Source: Tractidigestivibacter montrealensis (GTDB lineage Bacteria; Actinomycetota; Coriobacteriia; Coriobacteriales; Atopobiaceae). Taken from it: a DNA stretch of 64,000 bases. Below the pieces are notes generated by a model. The model did no database searches. It saw nothing but the letters and a program-made list of their open reading frames with translations, and was not told the origin of the DNA. Every line of letters starts with the position of its first letter. The first letter of the stretch is position 1. This document shows, in pieces, positions 1-7,936 of this stretch. The position numbers and the translations under genes are program-made. Where the stretch lies: positions 62,001-126,000 of the forward strand of contig NZ_JANSKA010000003.1 in the NCBI RefSeq assembly GCF_024741235.1, read 5' to 3'.

Positions 1-82
1 TTGGCTTGAGCGCCGCCGCGCGAACCACGCATGCGACTGCCAACGCGAGAATGACTACCAGGATGAGAATGACAGCAACCAT
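1..82 (-). CDS. N-terminus of an unknown single-pass membrane protein (partial)
   Basis: Only the first 27 codons are in the window; the gene runs off the left edge. The start ATG (82-80) has a GGAGG Shine-Dalgarno four bases upstream. The peptide begins MVAVILILVVILALAVACVV, one hydrophobic helix, followed by a short basic stretch (RAAALKP). This looks like a membrane anchor or uncleaved signal. M20-type peptidases with an N-terminal anchor begin in a similar way, but that is a weak guess from 27 residues. Confidence 0.55.
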   Translation of the reverse strand, partial: MVAVILILVVILALAVACVVRAAALKP

Positions 83-517
83 GGCGCCTCCAGTGACGTT
101 TGGGCCATGGTAGCTCTTCCTCCTCGCCCCCTCCCCCTCCATTCTTTATCGGTATCTGAGAATTTCGATTTCAGCGACCTGCGGAAACACTGGCCCTACT
201 TCACAGTGATCGATAAAGAACGCAGATATGGGCAAAACAGCACCGTAGAAGTCCTTCTCGACAGACCACAGAGGCCGCCCGCACGGCTGCCAAACCGTAG
301 AATCTTCTCGCTGCCCGTCCAAGCAACAGGCCGTTGTGTGATTCCGTTCAGCGCTGAGGAGACAAACCTCACACGTGTTTTTTCTTTATTGATATTCTGG
401 CGCTCTTAACTGGGGTTTCACTGCCAAATATCAAAAAATAAATATCACGTGTGAGGTTGTCGCGTGAGGTTGTTCCTGAGCTCGGCGCGTGAGGTCTCCC
501 GGCGCGCTGGGACTAAG
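83..517. other. Intergenic region with a large inverted repeat
   Basis: No convincing gene. The plus-strand reading frame at 107-409 has no ribosome binding site and no recognisable product. The right half is AT-rich and carries a 13 bp inverted repeat (listed separately) followed by GTGAGGT motifs at 451, 464 and 488. Confidence 0.6.
365..458. repeat. Nested inverted repeat in an AT-rich spacer
   Basis: AACCTCACACGTG (365-377) is perfectly inverted at 446-458. Inside lies a second, imperfect stem (GATATTCTGGC against GCCAAATATC). GTGAGGT recurs to the right. There is no T-run, so it does not look like a simple terminator. It could be a protein-binding region or the relic of a small mobile element. 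Confidence 0.6.
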
Positions 518-1336
518 CTACACCGAGAAGGGCCATTCGCCGACGGCGAGGGCTTCGATCGCAGCGGCAACGGCATCGTCCTCGCAGCGGCCAATGTGCC
601 AGCGGGCTGCCGTTGCCGCCTCGGGCTGGGCGTTGGCAACCGCCACGGAGTTGGGAACCGCCGAGAAGAGCGGCAGGTCGTTGCCGGCGTCGCCAAAGAC
701 CACGACCTCGTCCGCGTCAATGCCGAGAAGCTCGCACAGCATGCGCGCTCCGGAACCCTTGTTGTAGCCGTGCGGCATCACGTTGGAGAAGCCTGCGTGC
801 GCGTAGTCGAGGTCCAGCTCAGGAACCTCGCGCGCCGCCCGGGCGATAAGATCTCGCGTGCCCGCCTCGTCCGTGTCCACGAACACGTTGGCCTTGACCA
901 CCACATCCGGTACGGCGTCGACCGGCACGCACTTCTCGGCGTAGGCGGGAAAGGGGCGCCTAAGGTCCTCTCGGCTTCCGGCAACCAGGAGCGGCGTTCC
1001 TCCGTCAAAGCAGAGCATCCCGGAATGCGGTACGCCCGCAAGCATTGCCGCCAGTCGCACAAGCGCGTCGTGCGGCTGGCGCTCCTCGTACACTAGCTTG
1101 CCACCGAGGTAGACCTGCTGGCCATTGGTGGCCAGGCAGGTGGCGCAGCAAGCGGCATCCCCGCCAAAGAAGGGCGGAATCCAGTCGATTCCGCGACCGC
1201 TTGCGGGACCAATGGCAATGCCGGCATCAAGCGCTGCGTGGAAGGCCCGTATCGTGCGCTGGGAGACCTGGGGATTGCCCTTGGGCAGAATCGTCCCATC
1301 GATGTCGCAAAGGATGAGCTTGGTGTTTTTCGGCAT
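518..1336 (-). CDS. HAD-superfamily (Cof-type) sugar-phosphate phosphatase
   Basis: 272 residues, the normal length for Cof/YidA-type HAD-IIB hydrolases. Motif I is DIDGT (11-15, with nucleophile Asp11 and acid Asp13), and the metal-binding motif GDAGND is at 215-220. The cap region lies between them, as in HAD-IIB. The start is supported by an AGGGG Shine-Dalgarno just upstream. It is cytoplasmic and probably dephosphorylates a sugar phosphate or similar small metabolite; the substrate cannot be read from sequence. A clear paralogue lies at 51077-51961, sharing the tail pattern NSVAVANA...ARWHIGR. It stands alone, not in an operon. Confidence 0.88.
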   Translation of the reverse strand: MPKNTKLILCDIDGTILPKGNPQVSQRTIRAFHAALDAGIAIGPASGRGIDWIPPFFGGDAACCATCLATNGQQVYLGGKLVYEERQPHDALVRLAAMLAGVPHSGMLCFDGGTPLLVAGSREDLRRPFPAYAEKCVPVDAVPDVVVKANVFVDTDEAGTRDLIARAAREVPELDLDYAHAGFSNVMPHGYNKGSGARMLCELLGIDADEVVVFGDAGNDLPLFSAVPNSVAVANAQPEAATAARWHIGRCEDDAVAAAIEALAVGEWPFSV

Positions 1337-1591
1337 TTCGCCCCTACCCTCTCTGCACCACCTGCGCTACAAGGCGGTAACGCCCGCGTCTCCCATCTCG
1401 GCACTGGCATCAACTGTCTTCTCGCCAGTACCCCTTACCACTGTACCCGGGGAAGCCTGGTCTCCGTCAAATGTAATGCCTTTCGTGCCCATGGAAAGCC
1501 GTGGCCACCCGCTGTGGTGACGTGATAGTAGGTGCGCCCTTGGCTGTTTTCCGCAGCGAGAGGGTTGGGCGGTACCGAAGCAGCTCAAATA

Positions 1592-1671
1592 GCGCACACG
1601 AAAACGATCCGGCGTTCTTCTCGGCGGCGTTTTCCCAGGGACTTGGTAGTAGGGGTCGTTTTGGCGTGCGC
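1592..1671. repeat. Imperfect 19 bp inverted repeat with 42 bp spacer
   Basis: The arms at 1592-1610 (GCGCACACGAAAACGATCC) and 1653-1671 pair at about 15 of 19 positions. It could form an RNA hairpin or be an intergenic repeat unit. No second copy seen in the window. Confidence 0.45.
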
Positions 1672-1755
1672 TTTTGCGGGACTGGAGGCCACGGGCGGGA
1701 CCGACTCGAAGCACGGGCGCCCCTCGCCTCCGTTGCGAGGGCGCCCCTTTCCTCA

Positions 1756-1856
1756 AAAACTGCGGCTTAATTGCAGTTGGCCGGGGTCGCTGCCGAGAAG
1801 AACCGCAGGTAGCGACCTCGGCCCCTCCTGGCGGGCTGCAATTAAGCCGCAGTTTT
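1756..1856. repeat. Long palindromic repeat A, copy 1
   Basis: Two perfectly inverted 21 bp arms (1756-1776 and 1836-1856; core CTGCGGCTTAATTGCA) enclose a 59 bp centre. The centre holds a further stem, CCGGGGTCGCT against AGCGACCTCGG (10 of 11). The same arm sequence recurs at 9100-9200 and, more diverged, at 14786-14886, always between genes. The size and nested symmetry resemble MITE or REP-like elements. Confidence 0.85.
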
Positions 1857-2004
1857 CCCAGGCGGCCAAGCTCGGGGGCCGCCACGTGCCCACACCAAGC
1901 CCGCCGTCTCGGAGGACGGTGCCGCGAAGGGGACAGCGAGAAAGACTAACCTTTCGGCGCCCCGCCTAAAAACGGAGACGCCAAAAGGCCGGAAACACAC
2001 CCAC

Positions 2005-2634
2005 TTATTGCGCTACAAAGAACCGCGGGCGCTTCATGAGCGCGGTGTTGCCATCCACCACCGAAGACTGGGCCAGGTGGACCACCATACGCTCCATATC
2101 CAGAACGCGCATCGAGGACTTCTCCGTTGCAGCGTTGAGAGCATCCTCCGCACCGTCGTAGCCGGCCGAAAGCGCAGCCCGCATGAGCGCAATAACCTGC
2201 ACGGCATATCGCTGCTCGTCAGACATCTTTCCCTGCTCGTCACCTTTGGCAAGCCTCGTCGCCGCATCAAAGTACGAGCTTCGAAAAGCCTCGGCCTCGT
2301 CACCAGAAAGGCCCTGCCCAGAGACAACTCGCGAGATCATCTCATTCTCAATCGCCACTTTGGTCTTGTCCTTGAAGCGCCCGCTCGAGTTCCAGAGTTT
2401 CATGGCCGAGAGAAGCACGACCTGCCACACACCAATCTCCCTCTTGTGCGCGCTGGCCGTGGCAACATCATTGCCACTCAGGGCACACGCCTCGTCACTC
2501 TGGCAAACGTCCTCGGCGCACTGCTCAACTATGCCGTACAGCACATCGACGTACTCGTCAAAGCTCAGGTTGACCTCGGGACGTGGCTTAGGAACCATTT
2601 CCTTAAGTCTGTCCACCAAGCCAGAGAAGTCCAC
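2005..2634 (-). CDS. Uncharacterised protein, last gene of the hexitol-type PTS operon
   Basis: 209 residues if the GTG at 2634 is the start. That codon follows the preceding stop by 11 bases and has GGGAG ahead of it. An ATG at 2703 would overlap the upstream gene by 58 bases and adds a low-complexity basic stretch. The protein is soluble, acidic and predicted mostly helical, with no signal peptide, membrane segment or catalytic motif I recognise. Its place immediately after the SIS isomerase suggests a role in the same sugar pathway or its control. Fold and function are unknown. Confidence 0.7.
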   Translation of the reverse strand: MDFSGLVDRLKEMVPKPRPEVNLSFDEYVDVLYGIVEQCAEDVCQSDEACALSGNDVATASAHKREIGVWQVVLLSAMKLWNSSGRFKDKTKVAIENEMISRVVSGQGLSGDEAEAFRSSYFDAATRLAKGDEQGKMSDEQRYAVQVIALMRAALSAGYDGAEDALNAATEKSSMRVLDMERMVVHLAQSSVVDGNTALMKRPRFFVAQ

Positions 2635-2645
2635 AGCCCGCTCCC

Positions 2646-3206
2646 TTACTCGAGGTTTGCGTGTCGATCTTTCACATCTTTCTCGGTCCACCCCATACGC
2701 CACATGATCTCAAGCGCAACAATGTCGCCAAGTAGAAATAGCTCCTGCTCAACAAGGGTGGACATGGGCTGCTCGGACGCATACTCCCCACGGCCCGCAA
2801 ACTTGGTGCGACCACGAAGAAGAAGACGGTTTGAGGCGAGCGAATCAATCGTGCTCCCAGGCGTGCACCCAATGTAGAAGACGTCGGCGCCCTTCTCGCG
2901 GGCAATACGACCTATCTCGGCGGGCAGTTTGCTCTCCCCAGAGCTCGACCCGATAAGCACAAGGTCGTGCTCGCGTACGGGCATTTCGGTCTCGTCGCCC
3001 ACATAGTTGATGTCAATCCCCAGGTGCTTCAGGCGCTTGACCCACGCCTTAAGCGAGATGAGCATCCTCCCTACGCCCATCACAAGGACGCGTCGCCCGG
3101 GAACCAACAGCTCGTCGACAAGACAATCAAGCTGTGCATCGTCAAGAGAGGGGAGGGTCTCTCCAAGCTCCTTAAGGACAAGAGCTGTCGAGTCCCTCCC
3201 GGCCAT
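2646..3206 (-). CDS. SIS-domain sugar isomerase, 6-phospho-3-hexuloisomerase-like
   Basis: 186 residues, a single SIS domain, which is the size of 6-phospho-3-hexuloisomerase (HxlB/PHI). That enzyme interconverts D-arabino-3-hexulose 6-phosphate and fructose 6-phosphate. The phosphosugar-binding Ser loop is IGSSSGES (about 83-90), and GVGR near 42 begins the first strand-loop. Its ATG overlaps the dehydrogenase stop in the sequence TGATG, so the two are translationally coupled. No hexulose-6-phosphate synthase is present, so a formaldehyde pathway is not suggested. With a GatD-like dehydrogenase and a 3-epimerase in the operon, it more likely isomerises a ketohexose phosphate made from a hexitol or rare sugar. 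Family sure, substrate inferred. Confidence 0.85.
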   Translation of the reverse strand: MAGRDSTALVLKELGETLPSLDDAQLDCLVDELLVPGRRVLVMGVGRMLISLKAWVKRLKHLGIDINYVGDETEMPVREHDLVLIGSSSGESKLPAEIGRIAREKGADVFYIGCTPGSTIDSLASNRLLLRGRTKFAGRGEYASEQPMSTLVEQELFLLGDIVALEIMWRMGWTEKDVKDRHANLE

Positions 3207-4261
3207 CACTCTGCCTCCGGCACGTACATGGCCTTGCAGATGAGAATCGAGTGATCGTTGATTCCCGAGCAAAGCGCGGGAAGCCCGTCCAGCGAGCTCT
3301 TGTGGGTGATGAGGTCGGTGACCTTCATCTTGCCTTCGTCGAGCATGCGCACGGTGTAGTGCCACTCGTTGATGGGCGTGTCTGCGTAGTGGGAGTTCCA
3401 GATGCCCTTTAGGCTCAGCTCCTTGCGCAGAATCTGGCTGTGCTGCGCCAGCTTGATGGTGGTATCGCTCGCAGGATTGCCCATCATCACAACGGTCCCA
3501 AAGGTACGCGTGCACTCGATGGCCTGTCCCAGACCAGACCCACTGCCAGTTCCCTCGATGGCCACGTCAACGCCCCTGCCGTGCGTAAGCTCGCGCACGC
3601 GCTCAACAAGGTCGACCTCCTTGGAATCGATGACCTCGCACCCATGCGCGCGGGCAAACTCGCACTTTTCCTCGACGATCTCGGAGAGAACCACCGACGC
3701 CCCAAAGAGCTTTGCCCAGCGAGCGGCCATGATTCCGATGGGCCCAGCTCCCATGATGAGGACGTTCATGCCGGCGGTAACCCCGCCCTTCCTCACGGCG
3801 TGCTGCGCAACCGTGCACGGCTCGGTCATGGCAAGGGCCTCGCCGGGTGTGTCCGGGTTTGTCGATGGGACGAAGTGCCACGCAGAAGGTACCAAGCAGT
3901 ACTCGGCAAAGCCGCCGTCACTTCTCGACCCAAGGTAGTCGTAGTCCTCGCACATGGCATAGTTGGCCGAGAGGCACGCGTCGCACTTCCTACACGGTAT
4001 GCAAGGGAATATCGCCCCGCGCTTCCCCACAAGGTTCTTGTCCGCGTCCTCCCCCACTTCGACAATGGTGCCACCGAACTCATGCCCAATGGTGAGGGGG
4101 TAACGCTGCTTGCTGGTACCAAGCTTGAAAATCCTTGGGATGTCCGAGCCGCAAACCCCACAGCCCTCTACCTTGAGCAGTAGCTGCTCACCAACGGGCT
4201 TGGGAATCGAGACGGTATCGGTGGTGAACTCGCCAATGCGATGGAGCCTGCATGCCTTCAT
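3206..4261 (-). CDS. Zinc alcohol dehydrogenase, galactitol-1-phosphate 5-dehydrogenase-like
   Basis: 351 residues from the ATG at 4261, which has a GAAGGA Shine-Dalgarno; an in-frame ATG at 4309 is weaker. It is a medium-chain Zn dehydrogenase. Catalytic zinc ligands are Cys37 (GCGVCGSD) and His60-Glu61 (IGHEF); structural zinc ligands are Cys90, 93, 96 and 104; the Rossmann loop GAGPIG is near 170. CGSDIPRIFK, GSRSDGGFAEY and ILRKEL closely resemble Escherichia coli GatD, which oxidises galactitol 1-phosphate to tagatose 6-phosphate. Position between PTS EIIB and the SIS isomerase supports a PTS-phosphorylated hexitol as substrate. Which hexitol is not known. Confidence 0.88.
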   Translation of the reverse strand: MKACRLHRIGEFTTDTVSIPKPVGEQLLLKVEGCGVCGSDIPRIFKLGTSKQRYPLTIGHEFGGTIVEVGEDADKNLVGKRGAIFPCIPCRKCDACLSANYAMCEDYDYLGSRSDGGFAEYCLVPSAWHFVPSTNPDTPGEALAMTEPCTVAQHAVRKGGVTAGMNVLIMGAGPIGIMAARWAKLFGASVVLSEIVEEKCEFARAHGCEVIDSKEVDLVERVRELTHGRGVDVAIEGTGSGSGLGQAIECTRTFGTVVMMGNPASDTTIKLAQHSQILRKELSLKGIWNSHYADTPINEWHYTVRMLDEGKMKVTDLITHKSSLDGLPALCSGINDHSILICKAMYVPEAE

Positions 4262-4382
4262 CGTTCCTTCGTGGTACGCAGATGGCGAGAGATATCGTGA
4301 GAAGTCCATATGTGCGTCATTCCCATCTTTCGAAGTCGTTGTTGCTCGCTCACAGTCGCCTTCGCGCACGGAATGGGGAGGC

Positions 4383-4868
4383 CTACTTCTTGAGTAGCCC
4401 CTCGACGCTTACGGCGTTGTTCGCGGGTACGATCCTGATTTCAACTTTCACGCCCTTGGCGACGAGCTCCTTGAAGATCTCTCGCTCCTCGGGTGAGGCG
4501 GCAATGTTCTTGTAGAACTTCTTCCTGCCAGCCGACATGCCCATGCCGCCAATGTTCACGAAGTCAATGTCGACGCCGGCATCAACCAGGCGCTTAATGG
4601 TAAGCGGGAACTTCACCAACAGAATGGTCTGCTGAGGGAGACCCTCCTTCAGCTTGGGGGCCGCATCATCCACCGAGAGCGTCTCGATGGTCGTTCCCTC
4701 GGGGAGTAGCAGCTGGAACATCTTGGTCATGAACGGGTCTTTGCTCACCTGGTCATCCACAACCATGATGTGGGCGCACTCTGGGAACTGGTGGATCCAT
4801 GCCGTCATGACTTGGCCATGGATAAGACGGTCGTCAATACGGGTAAACACAAGGTTCTTCACGCTCAT
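4383..4868 (-). CDS. PTS mannose/sorbose-family EIIB subunit
   Basis: 161 residues from the ATG at 4868 (AAGGAG upstream; the open frame extends further but without a start signal). It begins MSVKNLVFTRIDDRLIHGQV; the His of RLIHGQV is the phosphorylated residue of mannose-family EIIB domains. It receives phosphate from EIIA and passes it to the sugar carried by EIIC/EIID, at the inner face of the membrane. EIIB is separated from EIIC/EIID by the epimerase gene, an unusual order. Confidence 0.93.
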   Translation of the reverse strand: MSVKNLVFTRIDDRLIHGQVMTAWIHQFPECAHIMVVDDQVSKDPFMTKMFQLLLPEGTTIETLSVDDAAPKLKEGLPQQTILLVKFPLTIKRLVDAGVDIDFVNIGGMGMSAGRKKFYKNIAASPEEREIFKELVAKGVKVEIRIVPANNAVSVEGLLKK

Positions 4869-4926
4869 GGCTCCGCTCTCCTTTGGGTTGCCGGACCAAA
4901 TTTCTCGTGTGACAAATGCGTAGCTA

Positions 4927-5610
4927 CTACGCTCGTACAATCTCGGCCTGATAGGCCCTGTACTTCTCTGAAAATGCGCTAGGACCACCCTGAATGAGCG
5001 AGGAGGTACCAACCACAAACCCCGTGGCACCTGCCTCATGCATGTGCCTGGCATTCGAAGGCGTCGTGTTGCCGTCTACCACAATGCTTATCGGGTGCTT
5101 TGCTTGAGAGGTTATCTCGGAAATCCTGCGCAGCTTGTCAAGATGGTCGGGAACCATCTTCTGACCGGCAAAGCCCGGACTCACAGCCATGACCATGACA
5201 AAATCGAGAACGTCGAGGCATTCCTCCAGATAGCTCACCGGCACGCCCGGACTTAGGGCAAGGCCCGCGGAAACGCCCATGGCCCGAAGGCTCTCGAGCA
5301 GACTATACGGCTGGAGGGAAACCTCGGGATGGAAGCTCAGCGAGTCTCCCTTGCGGAGGCCGAAATACGGGACAAAGCGCTCTGGCTCGGTAGCCATGAT
5401 GTGGACATCAATCGAGAGGTCCGTAAGCTGTCGGATTGCCTTGAAGTCTTCCGAGCCGAGCATGATGTTTGGCACGTAATGCCCATCCATCACATCAAAG
5501 TGAATCCCGGCAACACCCGCCTCCTCGAAGGCGCGCACGTAGGCCTCAAGGTCCCACGGCTTGCAGCACATTACCGAGGGGTAGATGTCCACATCCTTCT
5601 TGTTTCCCAT
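4927..5610 (-). CDS. Ribulose-phosphate/allulose-6-phosphate 3-epimerase family protein
   Basis: 227 residues, a complete Rpe-type TIM barrel: IYPSVMC at the N-terminus, FDVMDGHYVPN (metal-binding Asp), VHIMA, VMAVSPGFAGQK, VVDGN and VVGTSSL for the phosphate site. PSVMC and VGTSSL are closer to allulose-6-phosphate 3-epimerase (AlsE) than to housekeeping Rpe. In this operon a hexulose-phosphate 3-epimerase fits better than ribulose 5-phosphate epimerase, but that is inference. AGGGGG precedes the ATG. A strong hairpin lies just upstream (5705-5751). Confidence 0.87.
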   Translation of the reverse strand: MGNKKDVDIYPSVMCCKPWDLEAYVRAFEEAGVAGIHFDVMDGHYVPNIMLGSEDFKAIRQLTDLSIDVHIMATEPERFVPYFGLRKGDSLSFHPEVSLQPYSLLESLRAMGVSAGLALSPGVPVSYLEECLDVLDFVMVMAVSPGFAGQKMVPDHLDKLRRISEITSQAKHPISIVVDGNTTPSNARHMHEAGATGFVVGTSSLIQGGPSAFSEKYRAYQAEIVRA

Positions 5611-5704
5611 GTCAACCCCCTGAAGAGCCCGCCGCGAGCGGCAAAAGGCTCATACTTGTACCGAGCCCTCGTCGCGGTGCAAGCGCTGCGGGGGCCTGGG
5701 TAGC

Positions 5705-5751
5705 GTGCCCTCCTGTCCCACTTGGACATGGCTGTTCGGACAGGAGGGCAC
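5705..5751. other. 14 bp perfect hairpin between PTS EIID and the epimerase gene
   Basis: GTGCCCTCCTGTCC (5705-5718) is inverted at 5738-5751 around a 19-base loop. There is no U-run on the minus-strand transcript, so it is more likely an RNA-stabilising or processing element, or a repeat, than a full terminator. Confidence 0.6.
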
Positions 5752-5821
5752 CCGCACGTACACTGTCTTGCTTCGCTCTAGAGCGTGCCACGGCGCGTCT
5801 TGCGTGGCAGCCGGAAACGGT

Positions 5822-6652
5822 CTAATACAGGCCCATGAGAGCCTTGATGCCCACGAGGGCAAAGCCAACCAGGAAGATGATCAGCACCATCGTGAGGGGC
5901 TTTACCTGCTTCTTGGACAGGAGCGCCCAGGTTCCAAGAACCACAAGGAGCGGGAGAAGGCCCGGGAGCAGCGCGTCAAAGACGCCGGTCTGCAGGTTGA
6001 GCGAAACGGTACCAAGCTCGTTGGTCCAGTCAAACTCGAGCCAGGAGAGGTCGACCTTGACGTTGCCAACGGTCATGCAACCAACGACCATGAGGCCAAC
6101 GATGGAGACCGCGTCGAGGACTCTGTTGATGATGCCGCTCTGCAGCAGGTCGACGATGGCGTCGCGGCCCTTCTTGTAGCCCAGCATGTACATGTTGTAG
6201 CCGCAAGTAAGCTGGAGAATCTTGTAGCCAACATCAAAGATGATGGGGCCTGCGAAGTTGCCAGCAAGGGCAAGCTGAATGCAGATGCCGGCGAGGATTG
6301 GGTAGGCAATCGACTGCGAGACGGTGTCGCCAATGCCTGCCATGGGGCCCATGAGCGAAGAGCGCATCAGCATGATGTCATCTGCGGAGATGTCCGCGCC
6401 CTCGGCCCTCTTCTCCTCCATGGCGCAGGTGATGCCGTTGATGATCGTGCCCATCCAAGAGGGTTCGGTGTTATAGAACACCAGGTACTTCTTGAGCTCC
6501 TCGGCCTGCTTATCCTCGGGATACAGCTCGCGGATGACCGGCACGAACGCGTTCGTGTTGCCAAGGCCCTGGAGTCGCTCGTAGTTGTAGCAAGTCTCGG
6601 ACGAATAGGTGAGCAGCCAGTTCTTGACGAGTGTCTTCTTCGAGAGCGCCAT
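5822..6652 (-). CDS. PTS mannose/sorbose-family EIID subunit
   Basis: 276 residues, usual length for EIID. It has NYERLQGLG near the N-terminus, the conserved MRSSLMGPMAGIGDTVSQS segment, and membrane segments in the C-terminal half, ending in VLIIFLVGFALVGIKALMGLY. With EIIC it forms the membrane channel of the transporter. Its ATG overlaps the EIIC stop by one base, so the pair is translationally coupled. A hairpin follows the stop before the epimerase gene. Confidence 0.95.
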   Translation of the reverse strand: MALSKKTLVKNWLLTYSSETCYNYERLQGLGNTNAFVPVIRELYPEDKQAEELKKYLVFYNTEPSWMGTIINGITCAMEEKRAEGADISADDIMLMRSSLMGPMAGIGDTVSQSIAYPILAGICIQLALAGNFAGPIIFDVGYKILQLTCGYNMYMLGYKKGRDAIVDLLQSGIINRVLDAVSIVGLMVVGCMTVGNVKVDLSWLEFDWTNELGTVSLNLQTGVFDALLPGLLPLLVVLGTWALLSKKQVKPLTMVLIIFLVGFALVGIKALMGLY

Positions 6653-7416
6653 TATGCCTCGCCCCCAGTCAGCTTCTTGGTGCTATCGGACTGGTAGTTG
6701 TAGAGCAGGATTGCGACAAGTGCTGCGATGAACGTGACCATCATCGTGGTGAGGCCCATGAACTCGGCAAGTGCGAAGCCGATGAAGAAGAACGGCATCA
6801 GCTTGGGCTTGTTCAGGTACTGAAGCAGCATTGCGATACCAAGTGCTGGCATGAGGCCGCCGACGATGCCAAAGCCATCGACGATCCACTGCGGGAAGGT
6901 CTGGAACCACTCGCCAAACGGGGCGCCGTAAAGCACCACGAGCATGGCAGGTATGCCGTTGAGTATGAACGAGACGAAGAACGACGGGATGTAGTTGCAC
7001 ATCCTCATGGCACGAATGTTGCCCTTGTTGAGGAAGTCCTCGGCCATGTGGACCCACAGCGTGTTGATGGACATGTATGCCGTCCACACCATGATCGTCA
7101 CGCTGCCGAGAATGACGCCGACCGTCGTGGCGGAGTTCACGTCAAGCCCGGAGACGAGCGCGAGCGCCGTGCCAACGGGACCTGCGAACTGCGGGTTACC
7201 CGGCATGGAGCCACCGGCAGTGATGAAGCCGACATAGGGCAGGTTGATCGCCGCAGCGATCATCATGCCCTCCACGGGCTTTCCGAGCACCAGGCCAACC
7301 AGGAATCCCGACCACAGCGGGTACAGCCAGGTCCTGGTTACGACGTGGCTAAACCACCAAGTGCAGCAGGTCGTGATGAGTGCAACAAGAATGGCTTGTA
7401 CTATCACTACTCTCAC
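6652..7416 (-). CDS. PTS mannose/sorbose-family EIIC subunit
   Basis: 254 residues, polytopic membrane protein. The EIIC pattern is visible: ILVALITTCCTWW, LVLGKPVEGMMIAAAINLPYVG, the AGGSMPGNPQFAGPVGTALAL loop, and VGGLMPALGIAMLLQYL. It forms the substrate path with EIID. It is the first structurally intact gene after the interrupted EIIA; the 103-base gap to EIIA shows no clear hairpin. Confidence 0.95.
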   Translation of the reverse strand: MRVVIVQAILVALITTCCTWWFSHVVTRTWLYPLWSGFLVGLVLGKPVEGMMIAAAINLPYVGFITAGGSMPGNPQFAGPVGTALALVSGLDVNSATTVGVILGSVTIMVWTAYMSINTLWVHMAEDFLNKGNIRAMRMCNYIPSFFVSFILNGIPAMLVVLYGAPFGEWFQTFPQWIVDGFGIVGGLMPALGIAMLLQYLNKPKLMPFFFIGFALAEFMGLTTMMVTFIAALVAILLYNYQSDSTKKLTGGEA

Positions 7417-7519
7417 CTTCTACTTACACGCCCCAGCAGATTCAGAACAAAAAAGTGCAGCCTTCAGCTAGCCCTTGATCGCCTTGGGTCCCCCTCTCAA
7501 GTTTGGTTGTACGTGTGGC

Positions 7520-7936
7520 TTAGCCGAAGATCTTCTCAGCTAGACTGACCATTCCTTTACCACCGGCGGCAAGCGCCGTCTCTTCAAGATGTGGCAGATC
7601 CTGCTCGTCTCGGTCACTCACGACCTCGATAAGCATGGGCAGGTTGAGCCCGGTTACGCACCGAATCTTCTTGGTACCCATCTCGTTCATAATGCGTGCT
7701 ATGCAGTTGCATGGGGTGCCGCCAAAAAGATCGGTGAGAACAAGCACGCCACTGCCTTCTGAATCTTCATAGAGCGAGTGGACTTTCATAGTGAGCTCAT
7801 CAAGAAATGCATCAGGTGACTACCCAATATTCAAGGACACGGTTGCGTATCCTTTTGCTTCTCCCATGATAAGTGTGAGAGCTGAGGTTATCCCCCGAGC
7901 AAACTCACCATGTGTGACAAGTAAAATATTTACCAT
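7520..7936 (-). pseudogene. PTS mannose-family EIIA gene with an in-frame amber codon
   Basis: Reading from the ATG at 7936 (AGAGGGG upstream) gives MVNILLVTHGEFARGITSA, the EIIA N-terminus with its phosphorylated His in VTHGEFA. After VSLNIG (codon 38) comes a single TAG at 7822-7820. The same frame then continues without interruption through LVLTDLFGGTPCN to the normal EIIA end at 7520. Total length of 139 codons is exactly that of the family, so nothing but one sense codon is lost. It may be a nonsense mutation, a base-calling error or a read-through site. If not suppressed, this PTS would need an EIIA from elsewhere, for example 21292-21729. Confidence 0.85.

Larger units (their letters stand above)
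1337..2004. other. Long intergenic region rich in inverted repeats
   Basis: No gene supported. The minus-strand open frame at 1367-1885 crosses both repeat structures and has no ribosome binding site or family resemblance, so I treat it as fortuitous. The region holds an imperfect inverted repeat (1592-1671) and the first copy of the window's long palindromic repeat (1756-1856). Confidence 0.6.

Noticed and set aside
107-409. 100-codon plus-strand open frame at the left edge
   Set aside because: No ribosome binding site, proline-rich start and no family resemblance.
1367-1885. 172-codon minus-strand open frame in the long spacer
   Set aside because: It runs through two inverted repeats, has no Shine-Dalgarno and no recognisable domain.
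2646-5610. Formaldehyde-fixing ribulose monophosphate pathway
   Set aside because: The SIS protein resembles the isomerase, but the neighbouring barrel has Rpe/AlsE motifs, not those of hexulose-6-phosphate synthase.
7520-7936. Two separate small genes instead of one interrupted EIIA
   Set aside because: Both halves are in the same frame and together equal one complete EIIA domain; neither half is a known stand-alone protein.
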